Source: Cardiocondyla obscurior (Eukaryota > Arthropoda > Insecta > Hymenoptera > Formicidae). From it: DNA of 64,000 nt. A program made the position numbers and the translations under genes. Below the pieces are notes generated by a model. That model searched no databases and was not told the origin of the DNA. It saw only the letters and a program-made list of their open reading frames with translations. The stretch is from the NCBI RefSeq assembly GCF_019399895.1, contig NC_091889.1, positions 496,001-560,000 on the forward strand, written 5' to 3'. Positions 38,401 to 50,400 of this stretch are shown here, piece by piece (position 1 is the first letter of the stretch; each line of letters starts with the position of its first letter).

Positions 38401-41400
38401 TATCGCCTGATATTGAATCCATGTCTGAAGGTACAAGCAGCAATTGGATAACAGAATGTTTAGCGACTTCTCTGCAAGAAATAGAGAGATCGATTGCTGA
38501 CATTCAACAATATAACGTAATCGAACCAGAAACTTTAGTTGCGAAGGAGCAAACGAGAACTTTAACATCAGACTGGTCCTTTAATGAAAGTTTAGCAGAA
38601 ACAATAGAAAGTATAAAATCTGTAATATTACGTATGGAACATGACTCTATAGAAACAGAAATTCTAAAGACGATGGAAGTACCACTTGCTAACATGCAAC
38701 AGAACTTAACGTCACTAAGAAGTAAAAGTAATTTGGGTGTTGAAGAAAAAATCGATATTGATGAATTTAACGAATCTCTTTCTAATTTTGAGGATTGTAT
38801 TTCATTGGTTAAGGAACAAATTCTTGATAAAAATGTATCTAAACAATCAGATTCGAGCAAAATTGATGCTTCGGTATTTTCCACTCTCAATATATCATTA
38901 ACAGAATTAAAGTCTTCTATTGCGACTATAAAAGAATCGCAACATGTAAATCTCAACAATTTGGAAAAGCCGTTAAAACTCCTGCAAAATGCGGTTGAAA
39001 CAATTTTATCTGCACAACAAAGTACAAAACGTTCAGAATTATCGACGAAAACAGAAGATGAAACACAAGATAAGAAGATTGAAAAGCTAGAAAGGAAAAA
39101 AGAGGATCTTGGTAAGAAAGAAGAGATTAAACAGGAAGAACAAACAGAAGAAAAGAATTGTGGCAAAACAGAAGAGATTAAACAACAAGATGAACAAAAA
39201 GAGAAAAATGAAATAAAAATATTGAAGGAAGAGGATTCTGGAAAAAAAGAAGAGATTAAACAAGATGAACGAAAGAAGAAAAATGAAATAAAAATATCGA
39301 AGGAACGGGATTCTGCAAAAAAAGAGGAGATTAAACCAGAAGAGCAAAAGGAAAAAGATGAAATTAAAATATTGAAAGAAGAGGATTCTAGAAAAAAAGA
39401 GGAGATTAAACAAGATGAACGAAAGGAGAAAGATGAAATAAAAATATCGAAGGAACGGGATTCTGCAAAAAAAGAGGAGATTAAACCAGAAGAGCAAAAG
39501 GAAAAAGATGAAATTAAAATATTGAAGGAAGAGGATTCTAGAAAAAAAGAGGAGATTAAACAAGATGAACGAAAGGAGAAAGATGAAATAAAAATATCGA
39601 AGGAAGAGGATTCTGGAAAAAAAGAGGAGATTAAACAAGATGAGCAAATGGAAAGAGATGAAATAAAAATATTGAAGGAAGAGGATTCTGGAAAAAAAGA
39701 GGAGATTAAAAAAGATGAACGAAAGGAGAAAGATGAAATAAAAATATCGAAGGAAGAGGATTCTGCAAAAAAAGAGGAGATTAAACTAGAAGAGCAAAAG
39801 GAAAAAGATGAAATTAAAATATTGAAGGAAGAGGATTCTAGAAAAAAAGAGGAGATTAAACAAGATGAACGAAAGGAGAAAGATGAAATAAAAATATCGA
39901 AGGAAGAGGATTCTGCAAAAAAAGAGGAGATTAAACAAGATGAACGAAAGGAGAAAGATGAAATAAAAATATCGAAGGAAGAGGATTCTGCAAAAAAAGA
40001 GGAGATTAAACAAGATGAACGAAAGGAGAAAGATGAAATAAAAATATCGAAGGAAGAGGATTCTGCAAAAAAAAAGGAGATTAAACAAGATGAACGAAAG
40101 GAGAAGGATGAAATAAAAATATCGAAGGAAGAGGATTCTGCAAAAAAAGAGGAGATTAAACAAGATGAACGAAAGGAGAAAGATGAAATAAAAATATCGA
40201 AGGAAGAGGATTCTGCAAAAAAAGAGGAGATTAAACAAGATGAACGAAAGGAGAAAGATGAAATAAAAATATCGAAGGAAGAGGATTCTGCAAAAAAAAA
40301 GGAGATTAAACAAGATGAACGAAAGGAGAAGGATGAAATAAAAATATCGAAGGAAGAGGATTCTGCAAAAAAAGAGGAGATTAAACAAGATGAACGAAAG
40401 GAGAAAGATGAAATAAAAATATCGAAGGAAGAGGATTCTGCAAAAAAAGAGGAGATTAAACAAGATGAACGAAAGGAAAGAGATGAAATAAAAATATCGA
40501 AGGAAGAGGATTCTGGAAAAAAAGAGGAGATTAAACAAGATGAGCAAATGGAAAGAGATGAAATAAAAATATTGAAGGAAGAGGATTCTGGAAAAAAAGA
40601 GGAAATTAAAAAAGATGAACGAAAGGAGAAAGATGAAATAAAAATATCGAAGGAAGAGGATTCTGGAAAAAAAGAGGAGATTAAACAAGATGAACGAAAG
40701 GAGAAGGATGAAATAAAAATATCGAAGGAAGAGGATTCTGCAAAAAAAGAGGAGATTAAACCAGAAGAGCAAAAAGAAAAAGATGAAATTAAAATATCTA
40801 AGAAAAAGGATTCTGGAAAAAAAGAGGAGATTAAACAAGATGAACGAAAGGAGAAGGATGAAATAAAAATATCGAAAGAAGAGGATTTTAATAAAAAAGA
40901 CGAGATGAAACAAGAAGAGCGGAAGGAGAAAGATGAAATTAAAATATTGAAGGAAGAGGATTCTGGAAAAAAAGTGGAGATTAAACAAGATGAACGAAAG
41001 GAGGAAGTTGAAATAAAAATATCGAAAGAAAAGGATTCTGGAAAAAAAGAGGAGATTAAACCAGAAGAGCAAAAAGAAAAAGATGAAATAAAAATATTAA
41101 AAGAAAAGGATTCTAGTAAAAATGACGAGACGAAACAAGAAGAACGAAAGGAAAAAGACGAAATAAAAATATCGAAGGAAGAAGATTCTAATAAAGGAGA
41201 GATTAAACAAGAAAAGCAAAAGGGAAAAGATGAAATAAAAATATCGAAAGAAAAGGATTCAAGCAAAAAGGAAGGGATTACACAAGAAGACAGAAAGGAT
41301 AAAGATGAAATTAACATATCAAAGAAAAAGGATAAGAAACAGGAAGAGATATCTAAGGTTAAAGACATAAAAGTTGCAAAAGATGAACAAGTGCAGTCGA

Positions 41401-44400
41401 AAAAAAATATACAAGAGAGTAAAGAAATAGAAGTAAAGGAGGAAATCCAAAAATTGAAATCGAAAAAAGATGAAAATTCATATAATCAATCAGACGAAAG
41501 TGTTAAAATGCAAATAGATGAAAAAATATATCAAAAACAGCAAGAAAAGAGTGAACCGAAATTTGAAAAGCTAGAGCGAACGAATAAAGAAGAAGAGCGG
41601 AAACAATACAAACCACAAATAACTAATGAAAATCAATTATCTACGAGAAGAGAGTACATTGAGGGTAATGAATACAAAGTGCTACAAAACGAGAATGATT
41701 ATCAGAAGAGAAATAATGATAAAAAGTTACTCCAAAAAGAAATGGAGCACCTGGAAAAGAAACCCACTGTAAGACGAGCTAAAGAAGTGGTTGATTATAC
41801 ATCTGTAACAGACGAGGAAAGACGCCAAAAAAGAAACGAAGAAAAGAAAATTAGGAGAGATGAGACTGCTAGATTATTACGGGAAGAAGAGTATAAACTA
41901 CGAAAAAGACAAGAAGAGGAAAGATTGAAAAATAGGCAGAGAAAAAAAGAGCAATTAAGAGAAAATGAATGGTCCGCAAAGCGCGAAAATGAATCCGACC
42001 GTTTTCTTAAAAATGTATTGGAGACTACGTACAAGCCGAATAAATCAATTTCATCGTTTTTCGGTGCTGATTATTCTTGCGACTATACTTATCGGTTTGA
42101 TTCTAAAATGCCGATGCTTTCTAGTACTTCCAGGTCGTATAGCTGGAGGGATTCTTTAACATCATTAAGCGGAAAAAGGCTCGATGACTATTGGGACTAT
42201 AAATTACACAGTCCTTCTATGGATAGGTATTATTTTGATACGGCATCGTCACACAGAAGGCGTAGAAAAAGAGAAAATCGTATGATTCGCGCGAGATCGA
42301 TTAGCTTGTTAAAATACGATGGTTATTCAACCGGAGATAGCGATGCCACTATTGTACCTAATACCTACGCTCGATCTCGTCGGCGCACAAAAACGGACAC
42401 TCTCTCGCACTCTGATTTTGGTACCTGCGAATCTAAGTCTTACACCGATCTTCATCAAAGTGAGGTAATTATTCATTATCAAACTATTGCGCAACAATTT
42501 ACAGAATAACTCGATTAAAAAAATATTAATTGTTTCAGAGTTTTTCGTGGGATAAACCAAAGAAACCATCGTTCTGTACGAGACTAACAAACAGAATTGT
42601 AGGACCTGGCATGAGAACGAGACTGACTTGCACCGTTCTTGGTAATCCAGAACCACGGGTTTATTGGATGAAAAATGATCAAAAATTAGATACGTCAGAC
42701 GGCCGTTATAAAATACGATGCGAAAACGGTATGGCTTATCTGGAATTGTACGACGCGCTTCCCGAAGACGCTGGGATATACACATGTGTAGCTGAGAATA
42801 CACATGGCACCTCGACCACTGAATCTATTTTGAGAGTTTATTCCGATTACAAATCCACGCATGCATCTCCAATTTTTATAACGTTAATTAAAGGTATACG
42901 CACGCAAATATGGCAATATATTTTGACGTTTATAAATTAATTATATTAATAATAAATTTTTTTTCTCGTAGATACTTATCGATATTCCGATCATAAGCTA
43001 ATTCTGGAATGTCGCGTACGAGCACATCCGATTCCTACAATTTCCTGGTTAAAGGAAGGAACGATTCTTCAAGGCGAACGTTACAAGCAAAGCTGTCTCG
43101 ACGATGATGTATATCGACTAGAAATAGCAGATCCTAATATCACAGATAATGGACAATACACGTGTCGCGCGACGAACGAACTACATACCGAAGAAATGTC
43201 TCACATTGTACATGTTGAAGGTAATTATAATATTTTATATACTAGAAGAAACCGTGCGCGCGCTATTTTTTAAGACACCCGAATTACGAACTTCGAAAAA
43301 AAAAATTATGTGACTTACCACAATCTGCATGAGCTTCAGCGGAGTTATAAAGTTCTGCCGGTGACTGTAACATAAAATGAAAAATATTAATGTAGACATG
43401 ACGATATATCAGTTAATTAATTTAATAAAATAAAAGGTAAAGGTTTTTTTTAAAGATTTTATAAAAAATAATTTATATTTACCTAAAAGTTGCTCCGCTG
43501 ATGCACGATGCCCTTCCCGGGCCTGCTCCTCCTCTCAGATGGGACGTGTCGAGTCATCTTTCCGCGCACAAGTCACTCGCGAACACCCCGACCGTGATTT
43601 TACATTCGCGAAATTACTCAATAATCACTTTCGCGTGTTCCACGTTCGGCACTCGCGTTTATAAGAAAGTCGTACGTTAAAGAACTCCGCCCGAATACTT
43701 TACGGACCGACGAACCAGCTGCGGTTCGTATAATAATTAATACCGGCGGAAACGGCACTTTCGTTGACGACGGCGGATGCAGCTGCGTCGATCTGTAACA
43801 AAAAAAATATATATATATTTTTATAGAGAAGATTAACACATATACTTATCTGAATAATATACAATAATATAATTTACAGATTGGCAAGCCGTAAATCGAA
43901 ACGATCCATATTTGAGCGCAGCTAAATCGGAATTCGCGCAAAGACCACAGTTTTCCAACTTATTAAAAGATTACAGCGTACCTACTGGTGGCACTATCGC
44001 TCTTCAAGTGAAAGTTAAAGGTAAATGAGACCCTAATCGAAAGAAAAAAAAAAATGAATTACATATGGAATCTTGTTCGATGTGTTGTAGGTACACCGTT
44101 TCCGGAAGTGAAGTGGCTGCGCGGCGACCGAAAGGAGCCAATTACTATACCAAAAGCGAGAACCTTTGCGGAACGTGGACTTCACACGTTAATTGTTCCC
44201 GACGCGACAGAGTCGGAAAGGGGTTTATACGTGTGCAGAGCGATCAACGTTTATGGACAAGTAGACACGAGCGCGACGGTGAACGTAATATCGTCAAGTG
44301 CTATCGATGGAGGAAAACCGGCGGTATTCGTCTCGAGACCATCCAAGAAATCGATCGACGTGATCGTTGGCGAAGATATTAGCATATCTTTCCGAGCCAG

Positions 44401-47400
44401 CGGTATTCCTAAACCTCGAAGTAAGACTCGACGGAGCGATGCTTAATCGCTCGCATTTATAAATTAATATTTTATTTAATTTTTCTTTTGTAAACTTTTT
44501 TTTCTTCTCAATCCTCTTATCTAACTTTTTTTTCACTATTTCAGTAATATGGATGAAGGGACTGACGGATATTACGGATGGACCACGATCCTACAAGGAG
44601 ACCATTGATGATTACGTCAGATTAATATTAAAAAGAGTTACGCCTTCCGATGAAGGCACTTATTGCATTTTGGTCAAAAATAGATATGGCTGTGATAGAA
44701 GCTTCTTTTCAATCAAGGTAAGAATATTTGTTAAAGTAATCGAAATAACGAGTTGAATGTTATAAAATAATGCCTTTCAACAGGTGAAACAACGTGCTAG
44801 ATCATTGACTCCATTATCGGATTGGAATTCTGTCGCTGAGCGTGACGCAGAAGAATACGACAAAGAAATGTCCTATGTGAGAAGTAAGTGCAGTGATTTA
44901 TATGCAATACTGGAATGGTCGAAAGAGTTTGAAACATTAAATAGTATTATGCGAGCGAGTTTAAATTTAAATAACCAAATTCATATTTAGTAACACTTCA
45001 AATGCGTAACTAAAATTAGTACGGTATTATCATATATCATATATTAAAATTAGAGTGACAATCTACACAGACTGTAACATATGCTTGGCTCAAAATTTAC
45101 TGGCTGCGTGCCAATTGACGCCTGGATTAAACAATCGCACGGTGTGACGACATTATTTCTACGATTAATCCGGTTACCTCGAAATTTTTTAAATAAAATA
45201 ACGTTATATATAAATATACTTTTTATAATAAATTAGAGTCGATAGCCTACGCGATGCAGCTTCAGTAAATTCAGGATTTGCGCATTCGTAAAGCTTTGTA
45301 TTTGTAATGTAAAATATATGCGGTGGAAGAACGCTTAAGTTTCTTCATTCGAGGAACACTTCGGGAACCAGGTTATTTTAGTTTGCCTTCTTTACTTATT
45401 CTCCCACCAACACTTTACAAACTCCGCAAAATTCAAAATTCAGTCTTCGCCTGAACGCGAATCATTTCATATGCTCTATTTTGAAGGGCTCTCGGTTTTG
45501 TGACGGTACATTTCGGTAATAAATAGTAACCTTGCAAAGTATAAATTTATTTATTTTTAACAGTGTCATTTTTTAAATCATTTCTCACTAAGTTGTGTGC
45601 GATACGAAAATTAATGTGCCTGATTTGCAAGTTCAATCAATAAGTGAATAGAAAAAAAAAAAAAAAACTTAATTATAATGCCGCATGATCATGGAATCGT
45701 TATCAATGCTAAAAACGAGAATATCACGATTTCACGTTTGAGATGTTTCTGGACCAAGGATTGTTTAATCACCGATTTTTTAGAGTATTTGTACGGACAT
45801 CGAGGTTAGCGATTATACGAGAACTGTTTCTGACTCGTGAATATAAATTAAAAAATAATTCTCTGTAATATACGTACGCGTACGCGCAGAGTGAATCGTA
45901 CTGGATGGAAGCAGTTATCGACAGAAGCTTTAAGTTGACGATGTGTAATGCTGTGCACTCACCGTCAGGGATGGCGTTTGTGATGCTGCGGCGTCGGCTA
46001 GCGTACGTGATCTTGGCGTAGGGTGCGTCGAATCTCACACGAAGCGCGCGCGTAGATATGTTGCGTAGCATCGGTCACCGAAAACTGAGGGGGAACGCGG
46101 CCTCCTACACCTCCGCGCACTCGGCGGCCGGGAGAGGGGGAAATCACGTACACTAGCCGCCGTTGCCGCTAGTCGTAGCAAACGCCATATTTGCTTTTCA
46201 GGTTACATATACGGAGCACTTGGTCGGTAACGATTCACTTCCATCCATTATGATTTACTCTGTTATACAGTATACAGTTGATACGACTAAATATTTAATT
46301 CTGGATCAGATGTACCTGGTCCGATTAGCAGCGAACCCGTTGCTATCGATGGAGGAAAAAGCTGGCTATCTTTGAGTTGGGGCAAAGCAGAAAGAAGGGG
46401 TCCTGCACCGGTGATCGCTTACAAAGTTGAAGCTTGGCAATTAGGTGGTGAGGGTGGCGCGCGATGGGTAGAGGTAAAATATAAAAAAAAAAAAAATTTT
46501 TTACTTAATTAATTCTTAGCTTAACATGTATTTTTTAACTCGAGTATCTTTCTTGAAATCGAATTATTATTTATTCTTGTTAGCTGGGAGTCACGCCGAT
46601 CAACGCGTTCGACGCATTCAATTTGCGACCGGGAGGAGAATACAAATTTCGTGTGACTCCACGAAACCGATATGGATGGGGCGAGCCAGTAACAATGACG
46701 AATTCAGTGTCGGTGATGGAGAGTACAGACCTTCCGGAATTCACAAAAATTCTACCGGGTCAATTAAAGGCTCTTGAAGGAGCACCGGTAAAGTTGGAAT
46801 GCGAGGCAAGTTTATGAATAAAGACATTAATATTTTATTACTCTTATTAACATATTCTGTCTTATACATATATAAATATAAATATGTATATTTTTTTAGA
46901 TCCGCGGTGATTCTAAAACGGAGATACGATGGTATCGGGACACAACGGAAATTAATCCGTGTAACGATTCAAGATTTTCAATCTATCGCGACGGTTCTAA
47001 ATATTCCTTGACGATTGCAAACGTTAAAGAAGATGATACCGGAAGGTATGTTTGCGAAGCAACCAACAGGATCGGTAAGGTATCGTCGTTTGCTAGAATT
47101 CTCGTGGTTACTGATCCGAGAATTATCGAGGCCGATGCTAAACTTAAAACGAGGTAGGTAGACATTACCTTTGCGAAAAGAAATTAAAAAAGTAAAATTT
47201 GGATTTATCAAGACACTATTGTGTTTCTTACTATCCCGGTGCAACGGAGATTATAGTAATAATTTGGTACAACTCTGTTAAAAGTTTAAACGTTGAGCCG
47301 GAAGACAGACCGCCGCACTTCACCATGAGAATACGGGACAGACGAGTGCAAACAACTTACCCAGTAAGGCTTACCTGTCAGGCCATCGGACACCCCGTTC

Positions 47401-50400
47401 CAGAGATCACATGGTACAAGAACGGAATTGAAATCGATCAGGATGGTAATTATTCACTGGTAGCGTTATGGAGCTTTATTATGATTATTCTTATGGAGTT
47501 CTATTATTTTTTTCGATAAATGTTCTTCTTTTGTAGATCGCCACGTCTTTTGGGACGATGATTCGAACTTTCATACTCTGGAAATAATTCATTCCGTTCT
47601 TGAAGACTCCGGATGCTATATGGTGACAGCGAGGAATATAAACGGCTCGGTGTCCTGTCGATGCACTCTCGTGGTGGACAAAGGCATACGCGCCTACGTC
47701 GCGCCGGAGTTTCTTCGTGATCTCGACGCGATTTATACGATTCATTCAGGTGAAGAATTACGAATGTCAGCACAGCTCGAAGCTTATCCGAGTGTTGGCG
47801 TTGTATGGTAAGTGATGATTATAATTAACATACTAATTTATGACAATAAAAGTTAAAATATATACTGCTTTAATTTTTATAATTATATGAAACACTCTTT
47901 TTGTAGGCATCGCGATGGCATTCGTTTACGACCAAGTAGAAGAGCGATAATGACGTTGAGCCATGATGGTACTGTTCAATTTTCGTTAGCTAATGTTACT
48001 ACACGAGACGCGGGAGTCTACAGTTGCACCGCAACGAATGTAGTCGGTCAAACTGAGACGTCCACTAGAGTAGCAGTTACCGCGATCGAGGATCAGTCCA
48101 TCGATGAATCATCGAATGTTGCGAGCCCAGACATACCGTAAGTACAATTATTATTTTGGCGTACACTTACAGAATTAAAAGCAAAATTGTTTTACTTTCG
48201 TAGATACTCCAAGGAGCCTCTTTTTGTAACGAAGCCTCTGTCGACCGAAGCGATCGAGGGCGATACGGTTGTAATTCTTTGCGAAGTGGTAGGAGATCCT
48301 AAGCCAGAAGTGATATGGTTGCGCGATTTTCTCAAGGTAAACTTCGTAAATATTTTCTGGTTTTGTAACCTTATGACTATTTGCTTTTTTAAAAAATCTG
48401 ATACAATAAGATAACGATGTAATTATGACGAGAAACGAACATTGCAAGTGGTAAAATGTACGTGTACGTACCTAATACTGACTCGATCCATGTTATGTGG
48501 GTCAAGGTAGCTGCAAAAAATGACTATGTAGCCGAACGTAACAGAACATATTTTAACTATATGCGGGCAAGACATTATATGCACTGGCAAAGGAAATGCC
48601 ATTGACATTGGATAGCTTCTTATGGTAGCAGCAATTTCGCGTTACGTCATATAACATTTTTAATATGGATGAAGAAACGGAACTCGATATGTATTGTATT
48701 TGAGAAGGGGGTCGTGGGGTTGATTGACGACATACAAATCCAAAATTGGAAACGGATGCATTGACTGAGAAAATGTGCGCGTCTACGTCACTTCAGAATA
48801 TCTGCATAATCGTAAAATGCACACGAAACAGTATCCCCACTTACTCCTGAGACCAGCTCGGCTTTCTTCGACGATGAATCGGTACTGTAACATACGACCA
48901 GTAAAACAGTCGTCGTGTAACTTTAGCGAACGAACAAGCGCTTCAACTGTTGATTACTTAAACGTGAAATTATCGTTGTTACGTTAAACGTGAATTATTA
49001 TTTCAATTAAAAAATTATGTATACTTATATAAATTTTATCAAGTAATACAATATAATTCTTAGTAATTAGCCAAATAAATCGTTTTATTTAAATATTTTA
49101 TATATTACTTAGCACAAAAATTTAATTTACTTCGATGTGGATTACAATAGTGTAAGTATAATATTAATTGACATAGCTGTTTGACTCCAGCTAAGAAAAG
49201 TAATAGAATTTTGAGTTAAACTAAATACATCAATATTCTATGAATATATAATTATAAACGCATATTTTTAAATTGCATTAAAAGTTAATGTAAATTCTTT
49301 TTTTTTCTCTCATTGACGGATACACAAATTCGTACGTAAATATAATATAGAGAATTTATGTAATTATTAAATTTGCGAAAAATAATGTAAGTAAAACAGT
49401 AATATACGCTTGTATGTACTCATATAATACGTTTAACCAGATCAGACTACGGCGATCTGTTCAACTTTCGCTCCCTATATGGTCTAGAACAGTGACGAAG
49501 ACATCACTCTTTCTTACCTCTCTTTTTTCACTGTCCTTTTTGTTTGCAGTACCACACGCTGAGTTTTAACCCTCATCTCACAATCTTGCGTAAGAACTAA
49601 CACTCGAAATTTTTACTGTAAATACGACTGGGTTACATTCACCAGAAAGCATCCGCATAAAAGCAAACACGTATTAGTAAGAATTTAATAAAAATTAGTA
49701 ATAAATTATTAAAAATTAGTAATAATAAAAAGCACTGAATTATGTTGTCATAAAAATACAAATTAAAATAATACATATATTTTAAATAAAAATATGATCT
49801 TGCAGCCCGATTATTATAAAGACGCACCTCACTTCCGACTGGTAGGTGCAGGTCCACAATATCGACTGGAAATACCTTACGCTAAGCTTGATTTTACTGG
49901 AACGTATTCCGTGATAGCCCGCAACTGCCATGGAGAAGCTAAAGCTGTAATTTCCCTGCAAATCTATGCCAAAGGTAAATTTAGTAGCGTAAACAAAATT
50001 CGTTTTATGTCGAACGGATCTTAATTCAATATATATATTTTTTTTTTTTTTTTTCAGGGCAAGGTAAAGAAAAACAAACGCAGAAATCTCGTCACGGGTA
50101 AGCTATTGCAAAAGCTTAGTAACGCACAAAAATCTTCTGACTGTTTTACTTAAATAAAATATTAAATATTATAGAAAAGTACTGACACTGCCGATTATAA
50201 AGAGGGATCTCCGAGATCTTCGATGCTGCGACGGCGACGCAGTTTCCCTGGAATGCAAAGTTTATGCTACACCAGAACCACCTTTAATTCGTTGGGAACG
50301 TGGCGGCAAAGTAATGAAAGATTTAAAATATTTGATAATGTCATATAATACGAATGTTTGACGAATTATGCACATTTAATGTATTTTTCGTTAGATTATA

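Larger units (their letters stand above)
31537..42464 (+). other. Strn-Mlck: Giant 10.9-kb internal exon of Stretchin-Mlck
   Basis: The exon is open from the acceptor at 31536 to the donor GAG|GTAATT after 42464: 3,642 codons without a stop. It has four parts. A conserved start (EHNVIELPPMRFVKETST) leads into acidic Ser-rich sequence. About 2,200 residues of divergent helical PL repeats run to about 39050. A Lys/Glu 25-residue tandem array runs to about 41330. A charged coiled coil and a basic Ser/Tyr/Arg-rich end (SSFFGADYSCDYTYRFDSK) close it. The low-complexity block is where an elastic PEVK-like spring would be expected in a titin relative; that role is inference. Confidence 0.85.

Noticed and set aside
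38504..41368. 954-codon open frame on the minus strand, with overlapping 428- and 186-codon frames
   Set aside because: It lies opposite the 75-bp repeat array of the large plus-strand exon. A stop-free unit repeated in tandem is automatically stop-free along its length on the opposite strand, and the Ser/Phe/Ile or Leu/Phe-rich translation is just the complement of Lys/Glu codons.
46201..46225. Possible 25-base plus-strand micro-exon after CTTTTCAG
   Set aside because: Inclusion would break the reading frame between the exons at 44883 and 46310, and the downstream donor is weak.
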